NCBI GenBank assembly: GCA_003260075.1
Contig: QLIY01000230.1
Span: 1 to 64,000, forward strand
DNA: 64,000 nt
Reading direction: 5' to 3'
Source: Phallusia mammillata
Taxonomy: Eukaryota > Chordata > Ascidiacea > Phlebobranchia > Ascidiidae
Below the pieces are notes generated by a model. That model had not been told where the DNA came from, searched no databases, and worked only from the letters and a program-made list of their open reading frames with translations. Shown here piece after piece: positions 11,691 through 23,840 of this stretch (the first letter of the stretch is position 1; the number at the start of each line of letters is the position of its first letter). The position numbers were made by a program, and so were the translations under genes.

Positions 11691-13244
11691 CCACCGAGAT
11701 AAATTTTGTCAGGGATTGTGTATCATAAAATATGGCAACCCTACGCTATGTGCTTCAGATTTATTACGCATTTCCCTTCTTATGTCACTGCATCCTAATT
11801 AGTTACTCACTGTGCTACGTTATAGTGACCGTGATACAACAATAGTTCGAATGTACATGCTGAAGGTAATAAGGTATTGTTATATTTTAGTATATCCTGA
11901 AGCAAGCACCAACTAATGTGTAAACTATTGGCTTGCAAAGAAAATGTAAAAAAAATAGCTTGCAGAGAAAATGTGTCGTTGCTTCAGTATGCCGAAGTTA
12001 TTCGGCTGAATGAGTAATTTTCGCAGATTTACTTTCCACCAAACAGTTTGTTGTTGTTTTCTTGCGAACCCAACTAGCATGAAACTTTTTTTCCCAATTG
12101 CGTGCAACAGAAAATTGCGCAATAACCAACATCGAGTCAAATAGTATAAAACTATAAACTATAAAGCACGTAGCATTGCATTTTTGGGTTTGTTCGTTCC
12201 AGACAAAAGACCAGTAATTCATTCACAGGCAGGCAACAACGGCCGAGGCAAATATAAATCAACAAGACTTGGCTACATATAAGATTGCAACACAACTATC
12301 CTATACTGGCAACACCGCTGTTTGACAAAACTTTTTTATCTGTACGAGGCATATCTAGTCGTGTATAAATGATTTTTTTAACTGCTACATACATAGACGG
12401 TGATATGCATAGTTAACCGTGCAGTAGAGTAATATCAGTAACTTGCTCCCCCCCCCCTAAATGATTTTTTTAACTGCTACATACATAGACGGTGATATGC
12501 ATAGTATAACCGTGCAGTAGAGTAACATCAGTAACTTGCCCCAAGTAACCTTTGAAAATCTTGTGATTTGTAAAAGTAAAACTATTGAGTTAAACGTTGT
12601 TATCTTGCAAAGTGCCATTAATTGCTTGACTGCAGTAATTTTTGTTCAGTAACATTCAAGCTGTAAAATACAAACCGTACAGTTTCAGCATATAAAACGA
12701 AAGTACTATCTTGTGTTTATTTTGTTCACATTATTGAACTTAATGCTCTGTTGTTCGATACGCTTGCGCATGCGTGGGCAAACAGCTCGTAACCATCTTG
12801 ACAAACAGTGTGGCTGACTCACGTCCGACAACAACTGAATTGCTAGTTGTTGGAGTGTGTTGGGTAAATCCAGTTTTTTTGCTTCCTTTTTTCACACTAA
12901 TTTAAAATATGAAATAGAATTTTCGCCCACCAATCTAGATGTATTGATAAGTATGCACCGGGTACCTTAGGTTGCAAAACATGCAGAATTTTTTTAGTGA
13001 CTAGTCCATAAACAGAGTATACGTTGGTTACATATTAACCTTTTGTGTGTGATTGTTCTACAAAAAGCGTTTACGCGCTTGAGTAATTTGTTGTTCATCG
13101 ATACAAACTGCACAGGAAGTGGTGCGTTACGTGTATTGCTCACGTCCCTTTAACTGACGTTTCTGAATTACTGAAATTGGACTGCTGCTTACAGGCTGTA
13201 GAATTTACAAGCTAGGTCTTGAAGTGAGGATACATTGCTGTATC
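11691..13244. other. Upstream region of gene X copy 2
   Basis: No gene seen. Contains a C10 tract (12,448-12,457) between near-identical stretches 12,366-12,447 and 12,458-12,541, again a probable contig overlap. The promoter of gene X copy 2 should lie in the last several hundred bases, but no TATA box stands out. Confidence 0.5.
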
Positions 13245-16200
13245 ATGAATGGTAAGTAGGTGATGTTATTTGTCTGGCATAGTTGCTTTTGAACGAAATT
13301 ATGTGCTGTGTTTATACGTGGTAATCAGTGGTGGAATTGAATTTTTTTGTCAGCTGGCTCTATCACAAAAGTAATATTTTTTCAGCCGGTTCTGTCACCA
13401 AATGTCAATTGACATTAACCAGTAGTGCCAACCGGTTGGCTGAAATTTCGTGAGACGGTTCTATAGAACCGGTGCGAACCGGCTGAAACCCACCACTGGT
13501 GGTAAAGCTTTGCACATTTTGTCACAGTTGTGATTATTCGTGTCACTGTAGCTGCTACAATCTTGTTGTTGTAGTTTTGCTAAAATACATTTGTAAATGC
13601 AGTACCTACTATCAGATTGCCATTGTTAGTATGTTGATGGAATACTTATTTTGCTACCACAACATATTTCTTTCATATTCTATATTACAATTCACAGAAA
13701 GGTGGACAACATTTGATTCCTTGGTTGGTGGTGGCAATGGAAGTTTTAAAGAAACATCTCGTGGCGACAAATCCACTCTAGAACATGACGTCACATATGC
13801 GACTGGTGATGCAATCCTGGATCGTCTTTTATTTCTATCTGACAATCAATGGCTTGGAAAGGATTTCCACAGGTTTAAAGTCGCTGGAAAATCGTTGGTC
13901 AAGATTAAAGTCCTACAAAAAGTGGACAATTCGCCAGATGCAAAACTTTTTAAAGTTTGCGACAAAGAAGCTCGAAAATGGAGCAAGGATTTTCGTAAAA
14001 CTCTCAGCAACTTTTCCGAGTTTTTTGATCGCTTTCTTACCAGCTCCATGTTAAGCATGCTGGGATCAAAGGAAACCCAAATAATGGCAGCAATTTCTTT
14101 GCTCTTTGGAATCGCTCGAATACCGTTAGACCGGCGTCCCATCGGCAGACAGAACGTTGCCAGGGCAATTAAGGTGGTATTGTCAGGGCAGAACAAAGAC
14201 GATTTGGACGACCTCGCTGACTTGTTTGTAAAAGAAGAAAGTGACAAGGTTAACGCATACATCAGAATAATGAAGTAAGCTATATGGTTGAAAAAATTAC
14301 TTTACTTACTTTTTTTAAGTAAACACGTTATAAAAGTGATACGTTGTTTCATAGCGTAACGTTGATGTAAGAGAAAATGTGCAAATCCTATTTTTGGAAC
14401 CTAAAATGATGTTGATTTTTAAATTGGTTTACAACTTTGTAGTGGTAATATATTTCCGCACGTCATGTATTCACGCTAGGACATAGGTCTTCCAGCAACG
14501 ATATACAAACGTTTTGAGGAAAGGTTTTTAGAGTCAATTCCATGCTCGCCACACCTTAACAAAGCGCAAAGCAATATAGAATAATGATGGTGGAGAACCA
14601 TAAGTAAACGGTTTGTCCCTAACAGACGCAACAACGAGCCAAGCTATATGACTGACATGATACCAATCCCGGACTATCTCCAGTCGTCGGTAGTTCCAGT
14701 CATTGCAAGAAAGAAAACCAAAAGCAAGGACATTTTGGACGAAAGAACTCAGGTTGGACATAATATACACCGTTATTGGTGAAGAGCATGTCACGCGTAT
14801 GGACTTATTTAGTGTTCAAGGCTTAGGTCCTCTCGTTTCGTAAATACCTCATTTTATGGGTTACGCATGATAAATGAACAAAGGTTTTAAAGCAGGTTTT
14901 AGCCAGACAAGTAAAATATAAATCGTAAGCCAATGGTCGATTTTTGATGCCATTTGTTTACAAAAATGCTAAAACAATAGTTTCATTCCAGAGACCTGAT
15001 GTCTTAAAAGCTGTAAAAAGTTCGGAAACGTCCACGAAGACTGAAGACGACAATAAGACTGACATTGGAGGTCAAAACAAAAAAGATGTCAATCCGAAAA
15101 TGGTAATAAGTTGTTTGTTATAAGTTTGTTATAGGGAAAAAAACATTTGGTTAGTATAGAATTCTCATGATAGGTTAGGCCATAAGGTTATTAGAAATGT
15201 CATAGCGCACAAAAAGTCTTCATGAATAAAAATACATGAACTTGTATGCGTTTCCGTGATTTTAATTGTAAGAAGCGAAACCCGGGGAATTAAAATGCGC
15301 TTGTTTTAAGTAGTTTGTGCTGAAGAGGGACGGGGTTGGCCAAATACATTGCCAACTTCGACTATTTGTATATTTTAAACGCGACTTGTTTTTAATGTTT
15401 AAAACTGGCGATTTTTTCAAAACCGTTATTTTTTTATAAAAGCATTACCAACATTGCAAGCAATTTCTGAACAAAAAATAAACAAATGTTTTTTTAACCA
15501 GTATATTTTTTTCTCTATTAGGTGCAAGAGATGCTTAGCATGTTGGCGGGCAGTGAAGCATTGCAGAATACTCCATTTGATAAACTTGATCCTAAATCAA
15601 TTAAAATAATTCTCAACCTCTTTTTTACCGAAACAACTCAATCCAAAATAACCGATCCCGCACAGGATCGTCAACCGCCCAAATTTAATACTTCAACGGA
15701 TGAAAAACCGTCAGCAAGCTATGACGTGGCAACTGAAAAGATAAAACTTCCCAAGGGTACAAAAAGTACTGGAGAAAAAATGACCAATGTAAAAGACCAA
15801 CATCGCATACAAATTCCAAAAGGGAATCTTCATCAACCTGACGTCAGCAATGTTACGTCACTGTCGTCTGCTTTTACAAAATATGCTCCGTCTCAACAAC
15901 CAACCACGTCAAGTGAAATACCCAGTACTGCCAAGCCGCGAGAAACGTCATCGTTTAAGTTTGGAGATTCGCAACAACAGAAGCAATCGATCTCCGTTCA
16001 ACCTTTTCAGCCGATTTCTTCCACTTCGACGCAAAGTTTCAAAGACCTCTTCACACCCGAACTGATGATGTCTTTTAACAACGTTGCATGTCTCAAAAAT
16101 CCATCTGTGAAGTTGTGTGGGCACAACCAAGATCAAGTCAAGACGCTTTACTGGAAAGGTTCTACAAACAAAGCAAAAAAGAGGCCAGCCGCAAGCGATA

Positions 16201-16565
16201 CGTCATCACAGCCCACTAAGAAGATCACGCTACCAAAGCAGAAGAAAACCCAGCACAATACAATATCACCAGATTTGTTTGGTGCAAGCAAGATGACGTC
16301 ACAAAAGCACACGCCCACAGGTTTGCCACAAAAGTCGCCTTTACTTGCTGATACGTCTCACAACGTGACATCATCCACTGTAAAAGAAGAAACGAGCTTT
16401 CATGAGATGGTTTGGCCTGTGCCCGAGCAATCTGTTTCAAGCAGTGAATCTCTGACGCAACAACAGTCGACAGTGAAGTCAGAAGACAAGTCAAGTTCCC
16501 ATTCAGAAGGCACTATTGCAGGTTTCATGGATATGATAAGCAGTTTTCTGTCATCTAAAAAATAA
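13245..16565 (+). CDS. Gene X, copy 2 (complete, unrecognised family)
   Basis: Five coding exons (13,245-13,251; 13,698-14,274; 14,626-14,752; 14,992-15,102; 15,522-16,565) with matching phases give 621 residues. The start is the ATG in a tiny first exon (ATGAATG before GTAAGT). Residues 40-105 are predicted helical and recall a TFIIS N-terminal (LW) domain: ILDRLL near the start, then KVAGKSLVKIKVL, then EARKWSKDF. That domain binds transcription-elongation partners in TFIIS, PNUTS and related proteins; the assignment here is inference only. Residues about 108-194 are also helix-like. The remainder is low-complexity, Ser/Thr/Pro/Gln-rich, with a basic NLS-like patch (NKAKKRPAA) and the conserved C-terminal GFMDMISSFLSSKK. 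No signal peptide. Possible poly(A) signal at 16,749-16,754. Intron 1 carries a MITE. Confidence 0.75.
13326..13498. mobile_element. Small hAT-type MITE in gene X intron 1
   Basis: 173 bp, ends CAGTGGTGGAATT / CCCACCACTG, flanked by GTGGTAAT (13,318-13,325) and GTGGTAAA (13,499-13,506). The same family recurs at 29,432-29,617 and, truncated and inverted, at about 41,020-41,145. The interior holds GAACCGG-type repeats. Confidence 0.8.
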
Positions 16566-17605
16566 ACAACACACTGTTCAGTCAAAATTAAAATGCACAT
16601 AATGTACATTTTTGAGTATATAGAGCATATATTATATTGATTATTTTTCGTGTGTTTTTATGCATGTGCTAATTGTGGAAAAACGAGTGATTATGATTTG
16701 TAATAATGCAAGCATGTGCTAGCTTATTATCCTCATAAATCATATACAAATAAATTTCAACAGGCACTTATATTTTAAGCAAGCTGCATAACAATAAATG
16801 CCAAGAAAGAAACAGTTTCAAATAAATAATTCAAGCGAAGTAAACTTGTCACTGTAACAACACCTATGTGCCTCCAAATATTACAGGAAAACAAACCAAT
16901 CGAGAAACATACTTTGATTTTGGCGTTGACTTTTTGTGCTGTAAATAAAATGATTTAACGTAACTAAATTATGCGAAACAGCCTTTTGTACTTTACAAAT
17001 TCCATTTATCCAAAATAGATTTTCGGCGTATTAATAATAATTAAGATGTTTAATATTATTTTTCAAACCTTCTTGGCGCATAACATTTTTCGCTCCAGAT
17101 TCGAGATGAGTAGTAGCTATAGGTAGTGACAGAATTCGCAAAAATAAATACAACAATGATGTTTTGTGTTTTTGCTTTTAAAACTGTTTCAAATCTAACT
17201 TCAAAAATGCCCCCCCCCCTGGTACAGTGTTTAATTACTTACCTCAGGGCAAATCATGGGTTTCGTTTTGGCCCATCCCAACGGTAGATTCCGTAAAGTA
17301 AACATTTATCTTAACAAATGCTTAAATTGGCTTTACCAGCCTGAAGTCTGTCATGGCATGTAAATTTTTGTTAAAATTAGGTCACGCGTTATCATTCTTC
17401 TTGCATGTTATGGCAAACAGCAACACTCCATCGTCAAAGAACACATTGTTAATGCTTTGCCTACTGGCGATTTAGTGCTTGTCTGTGCCGCCTAAACATT
17501 TCGACACGCGTCTAAACTTAACGAAAACATGTTTGTTTTGCTACATTTGGAGCTTGAGATTTGCTTACAAAGGTGTCTCATTGTTATTTATTTATGGCAA
17601 ATTCC
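16566..17605. other. Spacer between gene X copy 2 and protease B
   Basis: No gene seen. Alignable to 2557-3900 of unit 1. A C10 tract (17,210-17,219) stands where unit 1 has only about four bases between the same flanks, so the tract is not a measured distance. Confidence 0.6.
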
Positions 17606-17613
17606 TATATAAT
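17606..17613 (+). promoter_or_regulatory. TATA box of protease B
   Basis: TATATAAT followed by GGATGTGTGTGG, at the same relative place as in the other two proteases. A shared unpaired acceptor (CTTTTGCAG, ending about 17,761) lies between it and the start codon. Confidence 0.55.
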
Positions 17614-17816
17614 GGATGTGTGTGGCATGAAACAGGTATAACGAAATGCAACTGATAGGTTTTCGACGATGAACACGTTTGCTGTCGAAATAGGTCTTAA
17701 ACGTCATTTTATTTTTATTTATTTTTTGAAAAAAAACCTAATGTAGGGTAAATCTTTTGCAGTACATATAAGGAAGCAAAAAATAAACGTCATCGATAAA
17801 CTGAGTCTGCAAAAAC

Positions 17817-18338
17817 TATCAGTAAAGATGAAACAACTAGCGTATAAACCAAGCATTATGTTGGGCATATTCATACTTTGCACTCATGCAGTGTCAGGTT
17901 TGCACATTTTTTCTTGGTTGCTTTTTTAATCGCCGTGAGATGAAACAATTAAGTCTGTTTTAGGTACAAGCATGGGTGCTCCAGAGGCAAGAATTTTAGG
18001 TCGTATTAAAATGATTGCCAGTTATAAAAAAATCTTACGCAAAATGTACGTTTCTTATGTTTTAGGCCCCCCCCCCCTATCAGTAAAGATGAAACAACTA
18101 GCGTATAAACCAAGCATTATGTTGCTCAATGTGTTCGGCATATTTTTACTTTGCACTCATGCAGTGTCAGGTTTGCACATTTTTTCTTGGTTGCTTTTTT
18201 AATCGCCGTGAGATCAAACAATTAAGTCTTTTTTTAGGTACAAGCATGGGTGCTCCAGAGGCAAGGATTTTAGGTCGTATTAAAATGATTGCCAGTTATA
18301 AAAAAATCTTACGCAAAATGTACGTTTCTTATGTTTTA
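17817..18338. repeat. Duplicated signal-peptide and propeptide exons around a C10 tract
   Basis: 17,817-18,066 and 18,077-18,338 are near-identical and separated by C10 (18,067-18,077, sharing one C). Each holds protease exon 1 (17,828-17,897 and 18,089-18,170) and exon 2 (17,964-17,999 and 18,238-18,273). The left exon 1 lacks nine bases (three codons), giving a 23-residue leader instead of 27. Two alleles placed in series are more likely than a true exon duplication. Confidence 0.75.
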
Positions 18339-20198
18339 GGCCAGTGGTTCTTAACCTTTTTGCTGTAGTTTCCCACTAAAGTCAATCACCAACTTCGAAT
18401 TCCCCCCTCTGTTATTTTTATAATCATGTTTTGTGCCCTACGTTAACAAAAAAAATTCTTTAAATGAAATAATTTTGTGGAGCGATTTGGTCTGGACCCT
18501 AAAGGTATACTGCAATATTTTTTAGTTTAAAAAGTGCTTCTATGAGAGATTAAACTTTTTGGAATCCTAAAGACTAAAGAGTCTGCTCTGCTTGCATTAG
18601 TCATTTATTGCATCACAATCAACAAAGGAAAGGCTGTTGTTCGCGCACAATAGCAAAGTCATTGATGGTTTAGTCTTCTCTGTGATGTAACAGATTTGAA
18701 TGTGTCTTGTAAACCTTGATGAAATCAATCTTAGTAACTTTCAACGGTTAATTCAAAGCCGGATTTGACCCTCGTGCCCGAGTCTGCTCTTTGAAAGCTT
18801 ACATAATTTCCCTCCGAAAACATTAAATTTCCCACTAGTGGGAAATTTCCCACCGGTTAAGAACCACTGTTTTAGGCGGATCAGCAACTGCTAAGGGAGA
18901 TTGGCCTTTTATGGCTTACATATATGAGCGAAAAGCAGGACACACCGATAGATTTATATGCGGAGGATCACTCATCAGCAACCAATGGGTGCTAACGGCT
19001 GCTCATTGCTTCGGAACGTAAGTCAAGTTTATGTTTGTTTTTTACCGTAGTAGGCTGAACACCATCATAAAAGCTCCAACCAAAAACAACTTGACGTTTT
19101 TTTAGACCTGACCGCAATTTAAACGGAGTGAGATTGGGAGAATACTCGAGATCAGTCACTTCAGCAAACGAACAGAACTTTAACATATCAAGACTCGTAA
19201 CACATGCGAGATTTGACCGTCACTATACTTACGTATTTGACATAGCACTGGTTAAGGTAAGCAATAACGTTTCTTGCTAACGGAACTAGCTATAACTTAT
19301 CACGTTAAAGACTTGTTAAGCTTTCTTTAAAATAAATGCATTTTGGAATTAAGCGTATGGAACAAACATAAATTGATTATTATTGTCACAGTTGTCGAGG
19401 GCAGCTACAATCAACCGATACGTGGGTCTAGCAATCTTAGTGGCACCTGGAGGGTGCAATTCCCCTACGTCTAACTTTGCAGCAGGCCAATGTTACACAT
19501 TGGGATGGGGAAAAACAACTGGTAAACAGTGCATCCAAAAACAACGATTTTGTCTATTGTTGATGTAGCCTAACCAGCAGCGCAACGTTAAAAAGAATTT
19601 TAAAAAATGATTTGATTTGTTGTTTCAGACGTGCGATAAAAAGGATAATGATAATGTATGGATTAATTCTACAACTGTTTGTCTTCAAAGCGTTTTTGTT
19701 TCTTTTTGTAGCATCAGGAAGTACATCTGACACACTTAGAAAGCTGGTAAGCTATATAATGCCGACAAACGTTTGCTCATTTTTCACTGTGAACAACTCG
19801 GCAAAGTACGGTGGTCGTACAGTGAGTGGTTGCCAAGCACGATTTTGCGGGTCCTACAATGTTGGTGAAGATTCTTGCGAGGTAAGCTATTTTGATAATG
19901 GACAATTGAACAAACGAAAGAGTAAATTTAGTGATAATAATGTGTATCCAGGGTGACAGTGGCGGTCCAATGGTCTGTCGACATTCAGACAACCAATACT
20001 ACGTGCACGGCATAGTTTCATACGGAACAACTGTTTGTGGTCAGGGCTTGCCTGCAGTCTACACAAAGGTGGGTTTATTACAAGAAATTCTTACATAATA
20101 TTGAAGGGGTAGTAAAAGTCTTTAAATGTTATCTGTTGGTATTTGTCGCGCAGATCGCTGATTGCCGTGGATGGATCACCAGAAATATGAGAAACTAA
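18089..20198 (+). CDS. Secreted trypsin-like serine protease B (family S1)
   Basis: Coding exons 18,089-18,170, 18,238-18,273, 18,876-19,017, 19,106-19,256, 19,392-19,521, 19,712-19,881, 19,952-20,068 and 20,154-20,198; 290 residues. A second possible leader (17,828-17,999) lies upstream but is probably the other allele. Signal peptide, short propeptide ending AR before ILGG, His in LTAAHC, Asp in DIALVK, Ser in GDSGGP and an Asp at the S1 pocket (EDSCEGDSGG) are all present, so an active trypsin-specific secreted enzyme is predicted. A hAT element lies at the exon 3 acceptor and its target duplication restores the AG. Poly(A) signal at 20,262-20,267. Exon 4 differs from copy A at a few residues (for example NLN for NLY). 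Confidence 0.92.
18342..18869. mobile_element. hAT-type MITE at the exon 3 acceptor of protease B
   Basis: 528 bp, ends CAGTGGTTCTTAACC / GGTTAAGAACCACTG, perfect 8-bp duplication TTTTAGGC (18,334-18,341 and 18,870-18,877). The duplicated bases contain the 3' splice signal TTTTAG plus the first two exon bases, so the acceptor AG survives next to exon 3. Copies A and C have the uninterrupted site. Confidence 0.93.
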
Positions 20199-22414
20199 AG
20201 GGAAGAAATACGCATTTAAACTTATCGTTGGTCAAATGTTTGTTGTAAACGATTTACTGACAATAAAATAAGTTGTAAAAATTGACATTGTTAGTTTTTC
20301 CTTGAACTTTACCTTATGCCAGGGTCATGGGCGACGGCAGAGTTTTTTTCCAGAGGGGGGTCAAATTTTGACAAAAACACACTTGCAGGGATAGATTACT
20401 ATATCAAGTAATTATATACACATGGCATAAAATATATGCAATAGATTTGCGTCACTGATGAAAAATCCCCATACAGCCACGCTATGAACAATTTTGCCCG
20501 TTTAAACAACATAAAAACGGCAGAGGCTATGAAAACGACACCACATACGTAAACAATAAAGACATCGTTAACGTCGCTTGTTTAGACATTTGCTTTGACT
20601 ATATCAACTTACCTTCTTCCCCCCCCCCCACGTTTTTCGAGAAAATGTTGTAATTTTGCGGTACTTTGAAATTCCAGGAGAGGGCAAGTACCCCCTATTG
20701 CCCCTACGTGCCGGCGCCCATGGTCAGGGTTCGAGGACGTATGGCATACAGCGGATTAAAACTAAAGATTTGCCAAGTCGCGGCAAAAATTTATAAAAAA
20801 ACGGTTACAGTCAACTTCCCTAAACCCTATAACGCTTATTTGCAATTACAAAAACTGGATTTAAGCGATATAACAGCTCGCGACGATGATGTCAAATCTA
20901 GAAAAGCGCCCTTCAACTGATGTGTATAGCCTGCTCTGAACCAGAACAGTCACAGGGGTGTAGTAGTGACTAGGCATGAATGAATACATACACATTATAA
21001 ACCGCATATTTTCGATCTCTCATAATAACACATAACACTGGAACTAATTCACATTTGCGTTTTTATAGCTTAACGTTATTTGTTTTGTGTTTTTCAAACC
21101 CGCCTGAAAAGCCGGGTTATTTTTTTTGATGACTGATGCATGCTGAGAGGCAAAAGGTTAAAGCACCTTACAGCAGGGTTACGTAAATAACCAGTCTACG
21201 GCAGCAAAAGGTCTGATTGCTGAATTCAAATGAAGTATTGTTGACTTGAGAACACCTGATGTTAGCAGATGGTGTTAACTATTAGCTTTCTGTCATTGGG
21301 GTATTGGAATATTCTTTTGTCGATCGTACTAAAGTGTATTTGCGGACCCCTGATTTAGGCCACTTAAAACACTATCGCAACAAAGTTACTTACAATTGAA
21401 TTTACGAACGGTGAGCTGTTCGAAAGAACATTGTGATAAAAAAATGACGTATAGGCTCACATAAAGGCACAGACCAAGTAGAATCTACAATTGAATTTAC
21501 GAACGGTGAGCTGTTCGAAAGAACATTGTGATAAAAAAATGACGTATAGGCTCACATAAAGGCACAGACCAAGTAGAATCTACAGAAGTTGTTCCACCAC
21601 AAAGTGTGGCCAGCCAGTTTCAAAAGGGTTGCGGACCGTAACATTTTGCTTGGCGGGCCGTTTACGTCGCCTACCCCGACCATATGCGATAGATGAAAGC
21701 CATGGTTTCACGCAAAAAAGGCACTTTCAGGGTAGTATTCTGAAAGCTTTTGTTTATATTCTGGGTTACAACCAGCAAAAGAATTTAGAAAATTAAAATT
21801 AGCGACTAGCCAACTCAATTTACACAAAATTACACCACCTCATGATGTTTGTCACAATACAAATCAACATTAGGAATATGCGCAAACAGTCACCTTTGTT
21901 TGTTACCTGTTGTTTTGTAATAAAGGAGCATTATAAATTTGCACCCGATTAAACAGTCGTTTGTAATCGTACAAATCTCATGCTTCACTCTGCTATCCGT
22001 TCTGGAACTGAGGCGTTGATACGCCGATAGAGAATGTTAAACATAAATGTAAGGAAACTAAAATTCCTTCAGCGCGACTCTTGAATAACTTTGCGTTACC
22101 ATTTAAAACCTTCAATGAAATTAAAGATCGACACCCCTGATCTTAGTGATCGTTAAGTTTATTTATATTTCGGTTAGGTGGAGCTATGGCTCTGTTTATA
22201 TTGACACTCGCGTTTTTTGTCTTTTTCGGTGATGTCACAAGCTATCTTTGGATCATTGTTATGCGCAAGTTTGCATTCTAGCTAAAATCCGGCAATCAAC
22301 TTTCGTTTTTTCTGAAATACACATTCAGGCTTAAAGGACCGCGAGCCCTCGAAATAATGGCAAAGAAACCGTTTTAAAAAAAAATTATGAAAAAGTTTGA
22401 GAACCACTGGGTTA
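20199..22414. other. Repeat-filled spacer between units 2 and 3
   Basis: No supported gene. The stretch 20,310-22,200 shares patches with 29,100-30,500 after protease C (TATGCCAGGG start, TCTGAACCAGAACAG, ATCGACACCCCTG, GGTGGAGCTATGGCTCTG), so it is part of the duplicated unit and includes old hAT-like ends. A C tract at 20,619-20,629 has no flanking duplication. About 22,215-22,408 is a truncated copy of the 10,312-11,682 element and borders the gene X fragment. Confidence 0.55.
21391..21580. repeat. Perfect 95-bp tandem duplication
   Basis: 21,391-21,485 and 21,486-21,580 are identical head-to-tail copies beginning TACAATTGAATTTACG. There is no G or C tract at the junction, unlike the other local duplications here, so this one may be real and recent. 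Confidence 0.85.
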
Positions 22415-22419
22415 GAGAA

Positions 22420-23780
22420 ATACAAACAGCGCAGCATTTTCCAAGCTGGATGGCGACATTGCTCTATTTGTAAGTGGTTTGAGCACAATCAAGATCAAGC
22501 CAAGATTCGCGCTTTACTGGAAGGTTCTACAAAAAAAGAGGCCGGCAGCAAGCGATGGGTCAGCACGGGCCACTAAGAAGATCACTTTACCAAAGCAGAA
22601 GAAAACCCACAACACAATATCACCAGGCTTGTTTGGTGCAAGCAAAATGACGTCACAAAAGCACACACCAACAGGTTTGTCACAAAAGTCGCCTTTACTT
22701 GCTGGTACGACACACAATGTGACATCACCCACTGTGAAGGAAGAAACGAGCTTTAATGAGATGGTTTGGCCTGTGCCCGAGCAATCTGTTTCAAGCAGTG
22801 AATCTCTGACGCAACAACAGTCGACAGTGACGCCAGAAGGCAAGTCAAATTCCCTTTCAGAAGGCATTATTGCAGGTTTCGTGGATATTGTAACGTCCCG
22901 TGAACGCGCTCCGGTTATAGCGCGGAACGTCACACGAGAAGAGAATAGAAACGCGATTCCTAATAGTTTCCAACAAGCAGTCCACACAGATAGGTGTTTT
23001 GCTGATCTTATTAGGCGAATTCTTTGAGCGCAGGACAATGAGGACAGTACGAGACGATGGAAAACGAATAGGAAACGGTTTCTGCATAAAGCATTACATT
23101 AACACACTGCGCTTTTAATGCAGAAATATAGCACAAATCTCACTAACTGTTGTGGTAACCGGAGAGAGTAAATAGCAAGAGTATTCAACTCGCATCAATT
23201 ACTGGTACACACCTAACCTACAATAACATAAATCACCACATTGCGCCGTTATGACGTCACACACAGCCCTCACCAAGCTATGTTGGGCGACAGTACAGAA
23301 ATAAGTCACGCTTCACGTGAGGATAGAACAGGAATACTGCGTAAACAAAAATGCAACTTAAGCACCTTGTCTAAAGCCAACTACCTGTACAGTACAACTA
23401 TTACAAAGCGAATGTCATTTTAGGTCAGTGCAGTTAAGTTTGCATTCATCATAATAAATCACTCTTGGGGAGACATTAACACATATGTACAAAGTGACTC
23501 ACCAATAATCGTCAACACTACAGTAAACAGCCTTTTCTAGTTCAACCGACGCAACACCGTGCTCCACGGAAGTCAGCAACGAAAAGAACTAAACCATGAT
23601 GCGTTTGCGTTATCACTACGCATTGCGTTATCACACAAAACTGGCAGTCGATTATTACGTCACACAACGCAATAGATTACAACACAAGTGAGGAAAGGCG
23701 GGAATCAATAGAAATCGGCAATTACTGACAAATAAGATGTAACAGATATGATAAACAGTTTTCTGTCATCTAAGAAATAA
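22420..23780 (+). pseudogene. Gene X, copy 3 (3' fragment split by a solo LTR)
   Basis: Matches only the last exon of gene X, from about the middle (AGCATTTTCCAAGCTGGATGG) to the end. The upstream exons and the first half of the last exon are missing; their place is taken by a truncated hAT element ending near 22,408. The reading frame runs from 22,479 to 22,888, where an LTR insertion breaks it, and resumes at 23,745 for the last codons and stop (ACAGTTTTCTGTCATCTAAG then AAATAA). With no start, no upstream exons and an interrupted C-terminus it is almost certainly dead. Its 3' flank is broken again at 23,841 by further hAT insertions before continuing at 25,667. Confidence 0.85.
22889..23744. 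mobile_element. Solo LTR of a retrotransposon
   Basis: 856-bp segment that begins TGTAACG and ends GTAACA (TG...CA), flanked by the perfect 5-bp duplication GATAT (22,884-22,888 and 23,745-23,749), inserted in the last exon of gene X copy 3. The intact copies 1 and 2 read straight through this point. TG...CA ends with a 5-bp duplication are standard for Ty3-like or related LTR retrotransposons. No internal coding region lies beside it, so it is a solo LTR; orientation not determined. Confidence 0.8.
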
Positions 23781-23840
23781 ACAACACACTGTTTGGTCAA
23801 ATTTAAAATGCACATAATGTACATTTTTGAGTATCTAGAG

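Noticed and set aside
17828..17999. Extra leader exons as a separate fourth protease or alternative promoter
   Set aside because: Only exons 1 and 2 are duplicated and the join is a C10 tract; an allelic copy is simpler.
20666..20920. 84-codon frame after protease B
   Set aside because: It lies in repeat-derived sequence and is not preserved in the matching region after protease C.
22514..23038. 174-codon minus-strand frame
   Set aside because: It is the antisense of the gene X remnant and runs into the solo LTR.
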